From contig NZ_NETK01000001.1 of assembly GCF_002343915.1 (NCBI RefSeq), positions 10,688,001 to 10,752,000 of the forward strand: a DNA stretch of 64,000 nt, given 5' to 3'. The position numbers and the translations under genes were made by a program. This document shows, piece after piece, positions 1 through 8,089 of this stretch (its first letter is position 1; the number at the start of each line of letters is the position of its first letter). The DNA comes from Nannocystis exedens (GTDB lineage: Bacteria; Myxococcota_A; Polyangia; Nannocystales; Nannocystaceae). The notes under the pieces are model-generated. The model saw only the letters and a list, made by a program, of their open reading frames with translations, made no database searches and was not told the DNA's origin.

Positions 1-364
1 TCTCGATGACGTCGGCGGCCTCGCGGTGGGCGGCGTCTTCCTCGGGCGAGCGCGGCGGGGCCGGGGGCTCGACGCGATCGATGCGCCGGGCGGCGCGCGC
101 GTGGCCGCGGCGGTAGTTGGCCGCGACGCCGCGGCCGATGGCGTACAGCCAGCTGGTGATCGCGCCGCGGCCGTCGAACTCGCCGAGCCGGCGCTGGACG
201 ACCAGGAAGACCTCGTGGACGACGTCCTCGGCCTCGGCCGCGGGGACGCCCAGGCGCTGGACCACGCGCCACACGAAGTCGGCGTGCGTGCGGTACACGT
301 CGGCGACGGTGAGCGGCTCGGCCGGAGACCGGAGCGCGTCGTAGAGGACCCCGCTGGCGGGCAT
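1..364 (-). CDS. ECF-type RNA polymerase sigma factor, N-terminal part
   Basis: The complementary strand reads MPASGVLYDALRSP from an ATG at 364 and stays open to the window edge, so the C-terminus (region 4) is missing here. The visible 121 residues hold sigma region 2: a core-binding stretch DVVHEVFLVVQRRL followed by FDGRGAITSWLYAIGRGVAA and a basic tract, typical of ECF sigma factors. Such proteins direct RNA polymerase to a small regulon. The gene begins 41 bp after the stop of the barrel-like envelope gene at 406-1482 on the same strand, so the two probably form an operon. That sigma-plus-envelope layout suggests envelope sensing (inference). Confidence 0.85.
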   Translation of the reverse strand, partial: MPASGVLYDALRSPAEPLTVADVYRTHADFVWRVVQRLGVPAAEAEDVVHEVFLVVQRRLGEFDGRGAITSWLYAIGRGVAANYRRGHARAARRIDRVEPPAPPRSPEEDAAHREAADVIE

Positions 365-405
365 CGAACCCCTAGATGTCCACCACCGGGCCGAGTCGGA
401 CATGG

Positions 406-1482
406 TCAGCGCAGGCGAATCGTGAGCGCGAGGAAGGTGGAGAGGCCCACGGATGCGGGCCGGAACACCACGCCGGGGGCCGGTTCGAGCAAAAAGCCGG
501 GCCGCCGCAGGCCGAACACGGCCTCGGCGCGCAAAAGCAGGCCGACGCGGGGGTGCAGCGCGACCCGCAGGCCGGCGCCGACGAGCAGGCCGAGCCACAG
601 GGAGCGGGCGGTCCGGGGGATCAGCGCACCGACGCCCTCGCCGCTGACGCCGCCGATCGCCAGGCCGCCGCACAGGGGCACGCGCACGCGGCCGCGCTCC
701 CAGGCGCCGCAGCCGCGGACGGCGACGTGGCCGTGCGCGAACTTGCCGCCGCGGCCGTCGCCGAAATCGACGCGACGGAGGGCCCAGTAATGACCGCTGA
801 GCTCGGCCTCCCAGCGGGAACCGGCGAGGGTGAGGCCGAGCGCGGCGGTCGGCGCCGGCCGCGGCAAGACGCCGAGGCCGAGGCCGCCGCCGGCCCAGAG
901 CTCGAGGTGGAGGGCGCGATCGCGCGTGGGGGGCGATTTCGCTCGCGGCGCGGGCGGGGGCGCGAGGGGCTCGGTGGGACCCGCGGGGTCTTGCGGGGGC
1001 TGCGGGGCTGGAGCGGGCGGCGGGCTCGGGTCCGGGGACGGTTGCGGAGCGGGCTCGGGGACGCGCGGGCTGTCGAGGCCGGGCGTGGGCCCGGGGGGCG
1101 GCTCGGGGACGGTGGTCTCGGGGCTCGTGGTGGCGGCGGGGTCGGTGGCGCGGATGTCGATGGCGACGGCGATCAGCCAGGCGGCGGTGTCGACGGCGGC
1201 GCTGCAGGTGTCGCTGGTGAGCACGCGTTCGCTCGGCCCGTCGCCGGCGTCGAGCCGCAGCTCGAGGCGGAACCGCTGCGGCGCCTCGCGGACGACGACC
1301 ACGCCGACCTGCACGGGCTCGCGGCGGTCGACCGCGAGGTTGCCGAGCGAGCGCCGGATCCCTGCATGCAGCGCCTGGACGCCGGGACAACCCTCCGGCA
1401 CCTGCCAGGCGACGACGACCGGATCCGCGGGATCGGCCGCGCGCGCGAGCGCGGTGAGCAGAGCGGCGAGGACGACCGGCAT
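406..1482 (-). CDS. Exported Pro-rich protein with C-terminal barrel-like domain
   Basis: A 358-residue protein. It starts with a short hydrophobic leader (MPVVLAALLTALARA) and a globular N-terminal part to about residue 130. A Pro/Ser/Glu-rich linker follows (about 133-205). The C-terminal 150 residues alternate hydrophobic and polar positions with many Gly and aromatics and end in LTIRLR, as outer-membrane beta-strands do. I read it as an outer-membrane or periplasmic protein; I do not recognise a family. It lies directly upstream of, and co-directional with, the ECF sigma gene at 1-364, so it may be part of the same signalling unit. Codon use matches neighbours. The exported character is fairly sure; the barrel is an inference from composition. 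Confidence 0.7.
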   Translation of the reverse strand: MPVVLAALLTALARAADPADPVVVAWQVPEGCPGVQALHAGIRRSLGNLAVDRREPVQVGVVVVREAPQRFRLELRLDAGDGPSERVLTSDTCSAAVDTAAWLIAVAIDIRATDPAATTSPETTVPEPPPGPTPGLDSPRVPEPAPQPSPDPSPPPAPAPQPPQDPAGPTEPLAPPPAPRAKSPPTRDRALHLELWAGGGLGLGVLPRPAPTAALGLTLAGSRWEAELSGHYWALRRVDFGDGRGGKFAHGHVAVRGCGAWERGRVRVPLCGGLAIGGVSGEGVGALIPRTARSLWLGLLVGAGLRVALHPRVGLLLRAEAVFGLRRPGFLLEPAPGVVFRPASVGLSTFLALTIRLR

Positions 1483-2106
1483 CGAACGGGGGCGGAGTGT
1501 ACGCGTCGACGCCCGCGCCGGCCAGTCGCGGCGCCGGGGCGCGCGGGCCCGGCCGAACCCGGGTCAGCAGCGCACCTGGCTGCAGAGACAGGTCGGCGGC
1601 GGCCGCGAGGAGACCTGTCCGGGGAGACAGGTCGAGCCCGGGGGCGCGGAGCCGGCGGCGCTCGACCTGTCCGCGCGGACATTCGAGATGTCCCGGGGGA
1701 CAGCGCGAAGGCTCGGCGTTCCGAGCTTCGCGAGGGCGACCGCTGCTCACGCAGCGGCGGGGGCTGAGCGGAAGGCGGGGTTCTGCGGGTCGCGGGCGGC
1801 TCGGGTGGGGCCGTAAAGGCGAGCAGGGGCGCGAGGCCGAGGAGCCGCACGCGCATCGGCGTGATACGCGAGGACGCGTGGAGGTCGGACGCGCGCTCAA
1901 CGACGTACCGCGAGGCGGCGCCCAATCGCGGGTGCGGCCGCGTGGGCCGATCTGACCGTGTCGTCGCGCAGGCGGCTGCGCCGGCGCAGGGACGAGGGGG
2001 CAGTCGTGCAGGCCGCTTCGCCGGGCCGGCGCGAGGCAAGGATGCGAGCGCCCGGCGACGGGCGCGGCCTTCTCGACGTCGGCGGGCCGCGCTACTGTCC
2101 GCACCC
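1483..2106. other. Intergenic region with repeats and a possible decayed leader peptide
   Basis: No convincing gene. On the minus strand a short open stretch starting near 1857 reads MRVRLLGLAPLLAFTAPPEPP, which looks like a signal peptide, but what follows is low-complexity Arg/Pro translation running out of frame into the gene at 406-1482. It could be a remnant of a secreted protein. The region also holds the 14-bp repeat pairs listed separately at 1573-1709. Confidence 0.4.
1573..1709. repeat. 14-bp-period palindromic repeat, CCTG/CAGG variant (two clusters)
   Basis: Core positions fall 14 bp apart at 1576/1590 (CCTG then CAGG). Another pair lies in 1612-1639, GACCTGTCC followed by GACAGGTC. 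A second cluster at 1664-1709 has CCTG, then CATT, then ATGTCC, then ACAG; the middle step is 7 bp, half a period. The pairs are inverted repeats able to form hairpins. They sit between divergent genes. Confidence 0.7.
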
Positions 2107-2475
2107 ATGATCGGCTACGTCAGTCTCGGTACCAACGACATGCAGCGGGCCTCCGCCTTCTACGACGCGCTCCTCGGCGAGATGGGGGCGGGACGCACGC
2201 TGAACTTCGACCGCTTCGTCATTTGGGGCAAGAGCCCGTCCGAGCCGGCGCTCGCCGTGTGCACGCCGTACGACGGCAAGCGCGCGACGGTCGGCAACGG
2301 CGTGATGGTGGCCCTGGCCTGCGCCGACCGGGCGGAGGTCGATCGCCTGCACGCCCGCGCGCTCGCCCTCGGCGCGACCGACGAGGGCGCCCCCGGCGAG
2401 CGCGGGCCCGGCTTCTACGCGGCGTACTTCCGCGACCTCGACGGCAACAAGCTCAACTTCTTCAAGATCGGCTAA
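2107..2475 (+). CDS. VOC (glyoxalase/bleomycin-resistance fold) family protein
   Basis: A 122-residue single-domain protein. MIGYVSLGTNDMQRASAFYD is the usual opening of the vicinal-oxygen-chelate fold (strand, then helix carrying the S/A-x-F-Y pattern), and the end FYAAYFRDLDGNKLNFFKIG is the classic last strand (R-D-x-D-G-N). VOC proteins bind a metal or hydrophobic ligand and include glyoxalases, dioxygenases and drug-binding proteins; the substrate here cannot be told. The ATG at 2107 starts exactly at the domain. A 28-bp perfect palindrome lies 20 bp after the stop and may terminate it. Confidence 0.9.
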   Translation: MIGYVSLGTNDMQRASAFYDALLGEMGAGRTLNFDRFVIWGKSPSEPALAVCTPYDGKRATVGNGVMVALACADRAEVDRLHARALALGATDEGAPGERGPGFYAAYFRDLDGNKLNFFKIG

Positions 2476-2495
2476 AGCCCGGCGTGCTGAGGAGT

Positions 2496-2523
2496 AGCCC
2501 GAAGGGACATGTCCCTTCGGGCT
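2496..2523. terminator. Perfect 28-bp palindrome of the 14-bp repeat family, likely terminator
   Basis: AGCCCGAAGGGACA is followed directly by its exact reverse complement. The centre is the ACATGT core of the 14-bp repeat, and the palindrome is exactly two periods long. It lies 20 bp after the VOC gene stop and is followed by a short T-rich stretch (GAGTTTATG). Confidence 0.65.
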
Positions 2524-2840
2524 GAGTTTATGCTTGAAAAGGGCAGGAGATGGCGCGAGGGACAGGTCGTCGCGCCGCGCCCGAGCCGGCGGCGCGAGCG
2601 GCTCAAAGGTCGCTGCAGCGCTCGACCCGTGACCGGCGCTCGCCGAGCGGCTCGCGCTCCATGCAGACGAAACGCGCGTCGCGGGTGGCGAGGGCGAGAC
2701 GACCGTCGAAGCGAGCCGGCTCCCCGCGGCTGGGCCGGCCGTACCGGACGCGTCGAGTCGTGGGGACCGGGCGCAGCCGCGCGCAGGGCCTCGGGACGCC
2801 TGATCCGCGCGAGACAGAGAGGTGCTGCGAGGATGGGCCC
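2524..2840. other. Intergenic, no gene seen
   Basis: GC-rich stretch with a single GGGACAGGTC copy near 2562. The 5-prime part of the longer reading frame through this area is Arg-rich shadow sequence and not a plausible protein. Confidence 0.4.
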
Positions 2841-3302
2841 ATGCAGCAGAGCGGACGCGATCGAGGGATCCGCAGCGTGGGCGCGATCGTCTGCGCGGCG
2901 TGGGGCTTGTGGCTGACAGGCTGCGCTCCGGAGGACGACTGGGAGCTGACCGAGATCGGGGTCGAGCAGGAGAGGGCGGAGCTCGCGGGCGAGGAGGCGT
3001 GGCTGCTGGCCGAGGACGAGGTCGAGCAGGAGAGGGCGGAGCTCGCGGGCGAGGAGGCGGGGCTGCTGACCGAGTTCGGGGTCGAGCAGGAGATGGCGGA
3101 GCTCGCGGGCGAGGAGGCGTGGCTGCTGGCCGAGGACGAGGTCGAGCAGGAGTGGGCGGAGCTCGCGGCCGAGGAGGAGCCGGCCCCGGAGGCGGCAGCG
3201 CCGGCCGAGAACCCGCCGGCCTCGCTCGCGGCCCACGGCGCGCGCGACGGCGGGGGCTGCACCGGTCGTGTGCGCGCGGCGCGTGCGCGAAGAGACATGT
3301 GA
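2841..3302 (+). CDS. Small lipoprotein with acidic 20-residue repeats
   Basis: The start was placed at ATG 2841 because MQQSGRDRGIRSVGAIVC begins a lipoprotein signal peptide that ends in a lipobox, WLTGC, with Cys at about residue 29. The mature part is nearly four acidic 20-residue repeats of the form VEQExAELAGEEAxLL followed by AEDE or TEFG, then an Ala/Pro-rich tail. The repeats are also exact in DNA period (60 bp, 2961-3180). The protein is 153 residues. The last codons (R-D-M-stop) lie inside a 14-bp repeat array, so the natural end may have been changed by the repeat. No family recognised; probably an outer-membrane or periplasmic surface protein. Confidence 0.65.
   Translation: MQQSGRDRGIRSVGAIVCAAWGLWLTGCAPEDDWELTEIGVEQERAELAGEEAWLLAEDEVEQERAELAGEEAGLLTEFGVEQEMAELAGEEAWLLAEDEVEQEWAELAAEEEPAPEAAAPAENPPASLAAHGARDGGGCTGRVRAARARRDM
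2961..3180 (+). repeat. 60-bp tandem repeat, about 3.7 copies, inside a CDS
   Basis: Copies begin at 2961, 3021, 3081 and 3141 with GTCGAGCAGG. The alternate copies 1 and 3 end in GCCGAGGACGAG, so a 120-bp higher-order unit is visible. It is in frame and encodes the acidic repeats. Confidence 0.9.
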
Positions 3303-3348
3303 AAAGGGCCATGTCGCGACGGACATGGCGCTCAAGACATGTCCTGGA
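3293..3348. repeat. 14-bp-period CATG repeat array, 4 units
   Basis: Four consecutive 14-mers carry CATG at the same offset (GACATGTG, GCCATGTC, GACATGGC, GACATGTC). The array spans the end of the lipoprotein gene (stop 3300-3302) and the stop of selO (3332-3334), a convergent junction. Confidence 0.85.
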
Positions 3349-4771
3349 GCGGGTCGCGGCCGTGGAGGGCGGCGACCCCGCGGATCGCGGCCAGCTTGGC
3401 GGCGAGCGGCGCCCAGTCGTCGCGCTCGGCGATCGGGGCCCACAGCGCCTCGACCTCGTCGATGAGCAGCGAGCACGGGGCGTCGCCGCCGTAGTACGAA
3501 TGGGCCAGCCGCTCGGGGGCGGCCGGGAGGTGCTCGGCCCAGGCGCGCCGCACCTCGCTGAACTCGGGGTGGACGTAATGGGCGGCGGCAGGCCCGGCGA
3601 GCGCCCGCGCGGCGCTGGCCTCGCCGCCGTACCAGTCGAAGTAGAAGCGGTCGAGGTCGAGCCGGCGGGCGGCGAGGAAGGCGTAGCAGGCGTCCATGAC
3701 GACGTCGTCGGCCGCGTCGCCGCGGGGCTCGAGGCCGAGGCGGTCGAGGAAGGCGCGGCGGACGGCGGCGTGGAAGGCCGGCTCGAACGCGCCGAGGCTG
3801 TCCTCGAGGACATCTCGCGCGGCGAGCGGGAGCAGCGTCTCGGCCAGGCGCCCGAGGTTCCACAGCACGGCGCTCGGCTGGCGGCCGAACGCGTAGAAGC
3901 CGGTCTCGTCGAAGTAGGCGGCGGTGAAGCCGAGGTCGTAGGCGGGGAGGAAGCGCCAGGGGCCGTAGTCGAAGCTCTCGCCGGTGATGTTGAGGTTGTC
4001 GGTGTTGAGGACGCCGTGGACGAAGCCGGCGACGGTCCAGGCGGCGGCGGTGGCGGCGGCCCGCTCGACGACGAGGCGCAGCAGCGCGGCGGTGGTGCCG
4101 GCCAGGTCGCCGCGGCGCGCGGCCGGGAAGTGGTGCAGGGCGGCGTAGTCGACCAGGGCGCCGAGGCGGGCGACGTCGCGGTGGTAGGCGTGGCGCTGGA
4201 AGGTGCCGATCCGCAGGTTGGAGTGGCTGAGCCGGACGAGCACGCACGAGCGCGTCGGCGAGGGCTCGTCGCCGCGCCACAGCCGCTCGCCGGTCTCGAA
4301 CACGCTGAGGATCTTGCAAGTGTCGACGCCGCGGGCGGCGAGCAGCTCGGCGGCCAAGATCTCGCGCACGCCGCCCTTGAGGGTGAGGCGGCCGTCGCCG
4401 CCGCGGGCGTACGGGGTGGCGCCGCTGCCCTTGGTGCCGAGGTCGAGCAGCCGGTCGTCGACGGCGTCGCGCAGCTGGGCGAACAAGAACCCGCGACCGT
4501 CGCCGAGCGCGGGGTTGTAGCTGCCGAACTGATGGCCGTGGTAGCGCAGGGCGAGCGGCTCGGGCAGGTTGCCCGGCAGCGGCTCGAAGCGGGCGAAGTG
4601 CCGCTCCCACTCGGCGTCGCTCAAGCTGTCGAGGCCGATCCGCGCGGCCCAGCGATCGTCGCGGTGACGCAGCAGGTGGACGGGGAACCGCGCGGGGGCG
4701 ACGACGTCGGCGAAGCCGTCGCCGAGGGCGAGGAACCGGGGATCCGGCCGATAGCGGGCGGAGGGCGGCAC
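3332..4771 (-). CDS. selO: SelO/YdiU family protein AMPylase
   Basis: A 479-residue protein close to full family length. SelO is a pseudokinase that transfers AMP from ATP to Ser/Thr/Tyr of target proteins and is linked to redox stress. Visible hallmarks are RYHGHQFGSYNP (about 76-87), the nucleotide-binding DLGTKGSGATPYARGGDG (110-127), LKGGVREILAAELL, and the active-site segment FVHGVLNTDNLNITGESFDY around residues 240-260 with the metal-binding Asn/Asp. NLGRLAETLLPL follows. The C-terminal codons (QDMS-stop) are contributed by a 14-bp repeat array, so the extreme tail is not family sequence. It is convergent with the acidic lipoprotein and divergent from the gene at 4861. Confidence 0.95.
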   Translation of the reverse strand: MPPSARYRPDPRFLALGDGFADVVAPARFPVHLLRHRDDRWAARIGLDSLSDAEWERHFARFEPLPGNLPEPLALRYHGHQFGSYNPALGDGRGFLFAQLRDAVDDRLLDLGTKGSGATPYARGGDGRLTLKGGVREILAAELLAARGVDTCKILSVFETGERLWRGDEPSPTRSCVLVRLSHSNLRIGTFQRHAYHRDVARLGALVDYAALHHFPAARRGDLAGTTAALLRLVVERAAATAAAWTVAGFVHGVLNTDNLNITGESFDYGPWRFLPAYDLGFTAAYFDETGFYAFGRQPSAVLWNLGRLAETLLPLAARDVLEDSLGAFEPAFHAAVRRAFLDRLGLEPRGDAADDVVMDACYAFLAARRLDLDRFYFDWYGGEASAARALAGPAAAHYVHPEFSEVRRAWAEHLPAAPERLAHSYYGGDAPCSLLIDEVEALWAPIAERDDWAPLAAKLAAIRGVAALHGRDPLQDMS

Positions 4772-4860
4772 GGCGAGAGCTTGGCACGCAAGCCGCGGAA
4801 GGGCCGCTGCGGCGGACGTGAGGCGACGCGGCGCGCGCCGGTTCGTGGTAGGGCTGGAGG

Positions 4861-5424
4861 ATGGGCTACGACCTGCAGATGGTGCGCACCCCCGAGGCCG
4901 CCGACGAGACCGAGCTGCCGAACTCGCACGGGATCGCCGGGTACTACCGCTTCAACCTGTGGGGCATGCGGATGACCGTCGGCGCGCTCGAGTGGGCCGA
5001 CGCGATCCACGACGGACCGGCGCCGGAGATCCCCGATCTCGAGCTGAACGGGCTCGACGAGGACCGCGTGTTCACGGCGATCGAGGCGCTCCGCGGCGAT
5101 GCGCCCGCCGACGCGCCGACGCCGACGCAGGCCGAGCTGGCGGCGGCGCGCGCGTACGTGCAAGCGCACGAGGCCGCTGTGTCGGCGTCGTCGCTGCAGG
5201 ACGGCCGCGTCGGCGCGTTCAAGTTCCAGACGAACGACGGCTGGCTGGTGACGCCCGAGGAGTGCGCGGCGCTGGCCCGCAAGCTGCGCCAGCACGCCGA
5301 GGTGATCGCCCGCGATTACTTCCCCGACGCGGATGTGTCGCGGGAAGACGGCCTCAAGTGGATGCTCGGGTTCGCCCGCTACAACGAGATCGCGGCCGAA
5401 CACGGGGGCTATCGCGTGCGCTGA
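4861..5424 (+). CDS. Conserved-looking hypothetical protein
   Basis: A 187-residue soluble, acidic protein starting MGYDLQMVRTPEAADE. It has no signal peptide or membrane segment. Notable segments are a Trp/aromatic-rich N-terminal half (YYRFNLWGMRMTVGALEW), an Ala-rich helical middle, and a C-terminal half with FKFQTNDGWLVTPEECAALARKL and DGLKWMLGFARYNEIAAEHG. I do not recognise a family. Codon use and clean boundaries support a real gene. It is convergent with the ATP-grasp gene, with a repeat array between them. Confidence 0.7.
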   Translation: MGYDLQMVRTPEAADETELPNSHGIAGYYRFNLWGMRMTVGALEWADAIHDGPAPEIPDLELNGLDEDRVFTAIEALRGDAPADAPTPTQAELAAARAYVQAHEAAVSASSLQDGRVGAFKFQTNDGWLVTPEECAALARKLRQHAEVIARDYFPDADVSREDGLKWMLGFARYNEIAAEHGGYRVR

Positions 5425-5484
5425 GCGCGGCGGTCGGGGTCGGAGCAGACGGGGCCGGGCAGGGCCCGGACGGAGCGCCTCTCG

Positions 5485-5540
5485 ACATGTCTCTGTCGAC
5501 ATGTCCTGGAGGTCATGTCTTCAAGAGCATGGCTGGCAGG
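5485..5540. repeat. 14-bp-period CATG repeat array, 4 units
   Basis: GACATGTC, GACATGTC, GTCATGTC and AGCATGGC start exactly 14 bp apart (5485, 5499, 5513, 5527), with spacers TCTGTC, CTGGAG, TTCAAG and TGGCAG. Convergent junction. Confidence 0.9.
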
Positions 5541-5561
5541 GGACGGGCTGCGGCGGGGCGA

Positions 5562-6326
5562 TCAGGCGTCGGCGAGGCCGACCATCTCGAGCCAGCGGGC
5601 GGCCAGCATGCGCGCGTGGGCGTAGGGGTTGAGGCCGTAGCAGCCGAAGGAGAAGCCGTCGTTGACCTCGACCATCGCGGTGCTGCCGTCGGCGAGCACG
5701 CCGAAGTCGATGACGTAGGCGGCGGGCGCGTCGGTGTAGGCGGCGACGGCGGCGCGGACGACCTCGGGATCGGGGAACCGCAGCGGATCGCCGTGGTAGT
5801 GGCCGACGCCGAGGATCTCGCCGGCGTGGACGAAGTAGCGCCACTCGGCCACGAATTCGACGACATCCGACAGCCACACCGGGGTGTCCGGCTCCTCGTG
5901 CGCCCAGCCGGCGGTGCGCAGCAAATCGCGGTAGACGGCGAGGACGTGGCCGGTGAACTCCTTGTGGCCGGTGACGGGTTTGATGAAGACGGGCGGGTCG
6001 AAGCGGTCGTCGCGGCACAGGGCGTGCGCCTCGCGGATCGTGGCCCGCCGCACGCGCCGGCGCAGGAACGGCTCGAGGGTGGCCGGATAGTCGATGTTGA
6101 TCGGGTCCGGAGCGCCTAACCGGGCCAGGGCGGCGCGGACGGTGAGGATCCCGCCGATCACCGCAGTGTCGCGCTCGAGCGCCAGCCGGCCCTCGTGGAG
6201 GTCCGAGAACACGAACGACTCGGCCCACACGCCCATCTTGGTGAACCCGTACCAGGCGTTGTAGACGTTCTTGTTGATGAACTCGCCGCTGGCAGGGTCG
6301 CGCTGGACGTAGATCTTGGCGAGCAT
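5562..6326 (-). CDS. ATP-grasp domain protein (R2K-like clade)
   Basis: A 254-residue protein starting MLAKIYVQRDPASGEFINKN; the start at 6326 removes a low-complexity upstream extension. The centre has VFIKPVTGHKEFTGHVLAVY (ATP-binding Lys and phosphate loop). The C-terminal half has EFVAEWRYFVHAGEILGVGHY and VIDFGVLADGSTAMVEVNDG, the paired strands that carry the metal-binding acidic residues and Asn of ATP-grasp ligases. The arrangement fits the R2K (CDC123-related) clade, which is predicted to make peptide or amide bonds on proteins. Substrate unknown. It is divergently transcribed from an RNA ligase gene 159 bp away, a possible functional pair (inference). Confidence 0.75.
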   Translation of the reverse strand: MLAKIYVQRDPASGEFINKNVYNAWYGFTKMGVWAESFVFSDLHEGRLALERDTAVIGGILTVRAALARLGAPDPINIDYPATLEPFLRRRVRRATIREAHALCRDDRFDPPVFIKPVTGHKEFTGHVLAVYRDLLRTAGWAHEEPDTPVWLSDVVEFVAEWRYFVHAGEILGVGHYHGDPLRFPDPEVVRAAVAAYTDAPAAYVIDFGVLADGSTAMVEVNDGFSFGCYGLNPYAHARMLAARWLEMVGLADA

Positions 6327-6386
6327 GGCCGGGCGACGGTGCCACAAGTCGCCGCCGACGGGGAGGCGGCGGGGCGCATGGTGGTC

Positions 6387-6414
6387 GAGACATGTTCGAT
6401 GGGACATGCCGGAT
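6387..6414. repeat. 14-bp-period CATG repeat, 2 units (hairpin)
   Basis: GACATGTTCGATGGGACATG: two cores 14 bp apart in the divergent promoter region between the ATP-grasp and RNA ligase genes. Confidence 0.75.
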
Positions 6415-6485
6415 CCGCGCGCGAGCGGGGGCGAGCGCGCGAGCGGGTGGGCACGGAGCGGCGTCGGATCGGCTACACTGGCGCG

Positions 6486-7436
6486 GTGCGTCACCGCTAC
6501 TACGGCAAGATCGCGGGGCCCGGCGATCCGCTCGGGCTCGTCCCGGGCGGGCCCTGGGTCGCGCTGGAGAAGATCCACGGGGCGCAGATGCTGATCGCGG
6601 TCGCGGGCGAGCAGGTCCGCTTCGGCAAGCGCAAGGCGTGGCTCGCCGACGACGACCCGTTCTTCGGCTGGCAGCTGGTGCGGGCCGGGCTGGCCGAGAC
6701 GGCGCGCGCGGCGGCGCGGCGCGTCGGCGCGCCGCTGGTGGTGTTCTACGGCGAGCTGTTCGGCGGCGGCTATCCCCACCCGGAGGTGGCGCCGGTGCCG
6801 GGCCTGCAGCCGGTGCAGACGGGGATCTGGTACGCGCCGGACCTGCGCTGGGCGGTCTTCGACGCGCTGGTGGCCGCCGGCGAGGACGACGAGGGCGAGC
6901 TGCTGGCGTGGAGCGAGCTGGCCGAGCTGTCCCGAGAGACAGGGATGCTGGTGCCGCCGCCGGTGCGCGCGGGCCCGCGGCCGCACGTCGAGGCGGCGCC
7001 GACGCGGTCACCGACGCGCGTGCCGGCGCTGCTCGGGCTGCCGGCGCTGGCCGACAACTTCGCCGAGGGCCTGGTGGTCCGCCCCGACGCGCGCGCGCGC
7101 CCGGGGGCGCGGCCGACGTACAAGCGCAAGATCGCCGAGTTCGACGAGCAGCGGTTCCAGGACAGCGAGGCGTGGGACCCGTCGCAGCGGCCCGACCGCG
7201 CGGCCCTGGTGGCGTGGGCCGAGCGGCTGACGAACCCGGCGCGGGTGGCCAGCGCGGCGTCGAAGTGGGGCCGCCACGACCGCCAGGCGATCCTCGACGA
7301 GGTCGAGCTCGACGTGCTCATCGACCTGACTGCCGCGTTCCCGGGGGCCCTGCAGGCGCCGGACGAGGCGGACGAGGCGGCCATCCGCTCGGCCGTCCGC
7401 GCGGCCGCGGCGGCGCTGCTGTCCGTCGGGGCATAG
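6486..7436 (+). CDS. RNA ligase (Rnl2-like nucleotidyltransferase fold)
   Basis: A 316-residue protein; the GTG at 6486 (VRHRYYGKI) gives family-like length. Motif I is ALEKIHGAQM, with the AMP-accepting Lys at residue 29 (K-x-x-G). Other motifs follow in order: VRFGKRKAWL, VVFYGELFGGGY (motif III-like), NFAEGLVVRP (motif IV) and YKRKIAEFDE (motif V). Such enzymes join 5-phosphate and 3-OH RNA ends using ATP, in RNA repair. After the ligase core comes a helical C-terminal domain of about 90 residues. A CTGTCC-N4-GACAGG pair of the 14-bp repeat family lies inside the gene at 6926-6943 and encodes LSRETG. Confidence 0.85.
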   Translation: MRHRYYGKIAGPGDPLGLVPGGPWVALEKIHGAQMLIAVAGEQVRFGKRKAWLADDDPFFGWQLVRAGLAETARAAARRVGAPLVVFYGELFGGGYPHPEVAPVPGLQPVQTGIWYAPDLRWAVFDALVAAGEDDEGELLAWSELAELSRETGMLVPPPVRAGPRPHVEAAPTRSPTRVPALLGLPALADNFAEGLVVRPDARARPGARPTYKRKIAEFDEQRFQDSEAWDPSQRPDRAALVAWAERLTNPARVASAASKWGRHDRQAILDEVELDVLIDLTAAFPGALQAPDEADEAAIRSAVRAAAAALLSVGA

Positions 7437-7442
7437 ATCGAA

Positions 7443-7484
7443 AGACATGGTTCATAAGGCATGTCTTCCAGGGCATGTCCTCCG
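7443..7484. repeat. 14-bp-period CATG repeat array, 3 units
   Basis: GACATGGT, GGCATGTC and GGCATGTC are 14 bp apart, starting 6 bp after the RNA ligase stop. Confidence 0.85.
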
Positions 7485-8089
7485 AGCCCGGCAATCTACC
7501 GGGTCCGGCGTCGCGCGTGCGGTCGCCGAGGACGGGCGGATGCACGGGAGGCCGTCGCCGTCTCGCCAGGTATCGGCGGGCCCGGCGGGCCCGCCGCTCG
7601 CGGGTGAAGAGGGTGTGATCCAAAAATTTCGCGTTCTTGTCTCGGCGGCGAAGCCCGCCGAACCTCCCCGCGCGCGATGGCGCCCGGGGAGGAGCGGGGC
7701 GATGGCGGCCCAGGCCTTGCCGCCGATGCGGGCAGCACTGCCGCCACGGTCGCGCCCGAGTAACCCCGGCACGAGCGGCCCGAGCACCACGACGGCCGAC
7801 CTGCGCAAGATCGGCGGCGACCGGGCCGGCCTGGCGATGTCGAGGGCGACCCGCGCCTCGACGTCCTAGACGCCGAGCCCGGGCGACGCGCCGAGCCACG
7901 TGCGATCCGCCCCGCGCCGAGCGAGCGACGCGGTGTCGGCGGCGGTCGAATCAATTGCGGCGCGGCACGTGACCCGGGTCATCCGTCGCCCGTCACGGTT
8001 TTTGCCGGCGGCGGCGAAGGACGCAATTGTTCGGGGCCCGGCCGTCACCTGTCTTGCGAGCCCACTCGGTAGAGGGGCAGGAGCGAGCC
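7485..8089. other. Long intergenic region, no gene seen
   Basis: About 600 bp without a credible protein. A minus-strand stretch reads KAWAAIAPLLPGRHRARGG, which resembles the N-terminus of IS5-type transposases, but the similarity stops there. The last 150 bp are less GC-rich and probably hold the promoter of the M23 gene. Confidence 0.4.

Noticed and set aside
376..1767. Long plus-strand reading frames opposite the envelope gene at 406-1482
   Set aside because: Composition is Arg/Gly/Ala shadow of a GC-rich antisense gene, with no domain or start signal.
1174..1857. Minus-strand leader-like peptide MRVRLLGLAPLLAFTAPPEPP as a gene
   Set aside because: It runs out of frame into the next gene with low-complexity Arg/Pro sequence; kept only as a possible remnant.
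7452..7808. Minus-strand stretch KAWAAIAPLLPGR resembling an IS5-type transposase N-terminus
   Set aside because: Similarity covers about 13 residues only and the following sequence matches nothing of the family; too weak to call.
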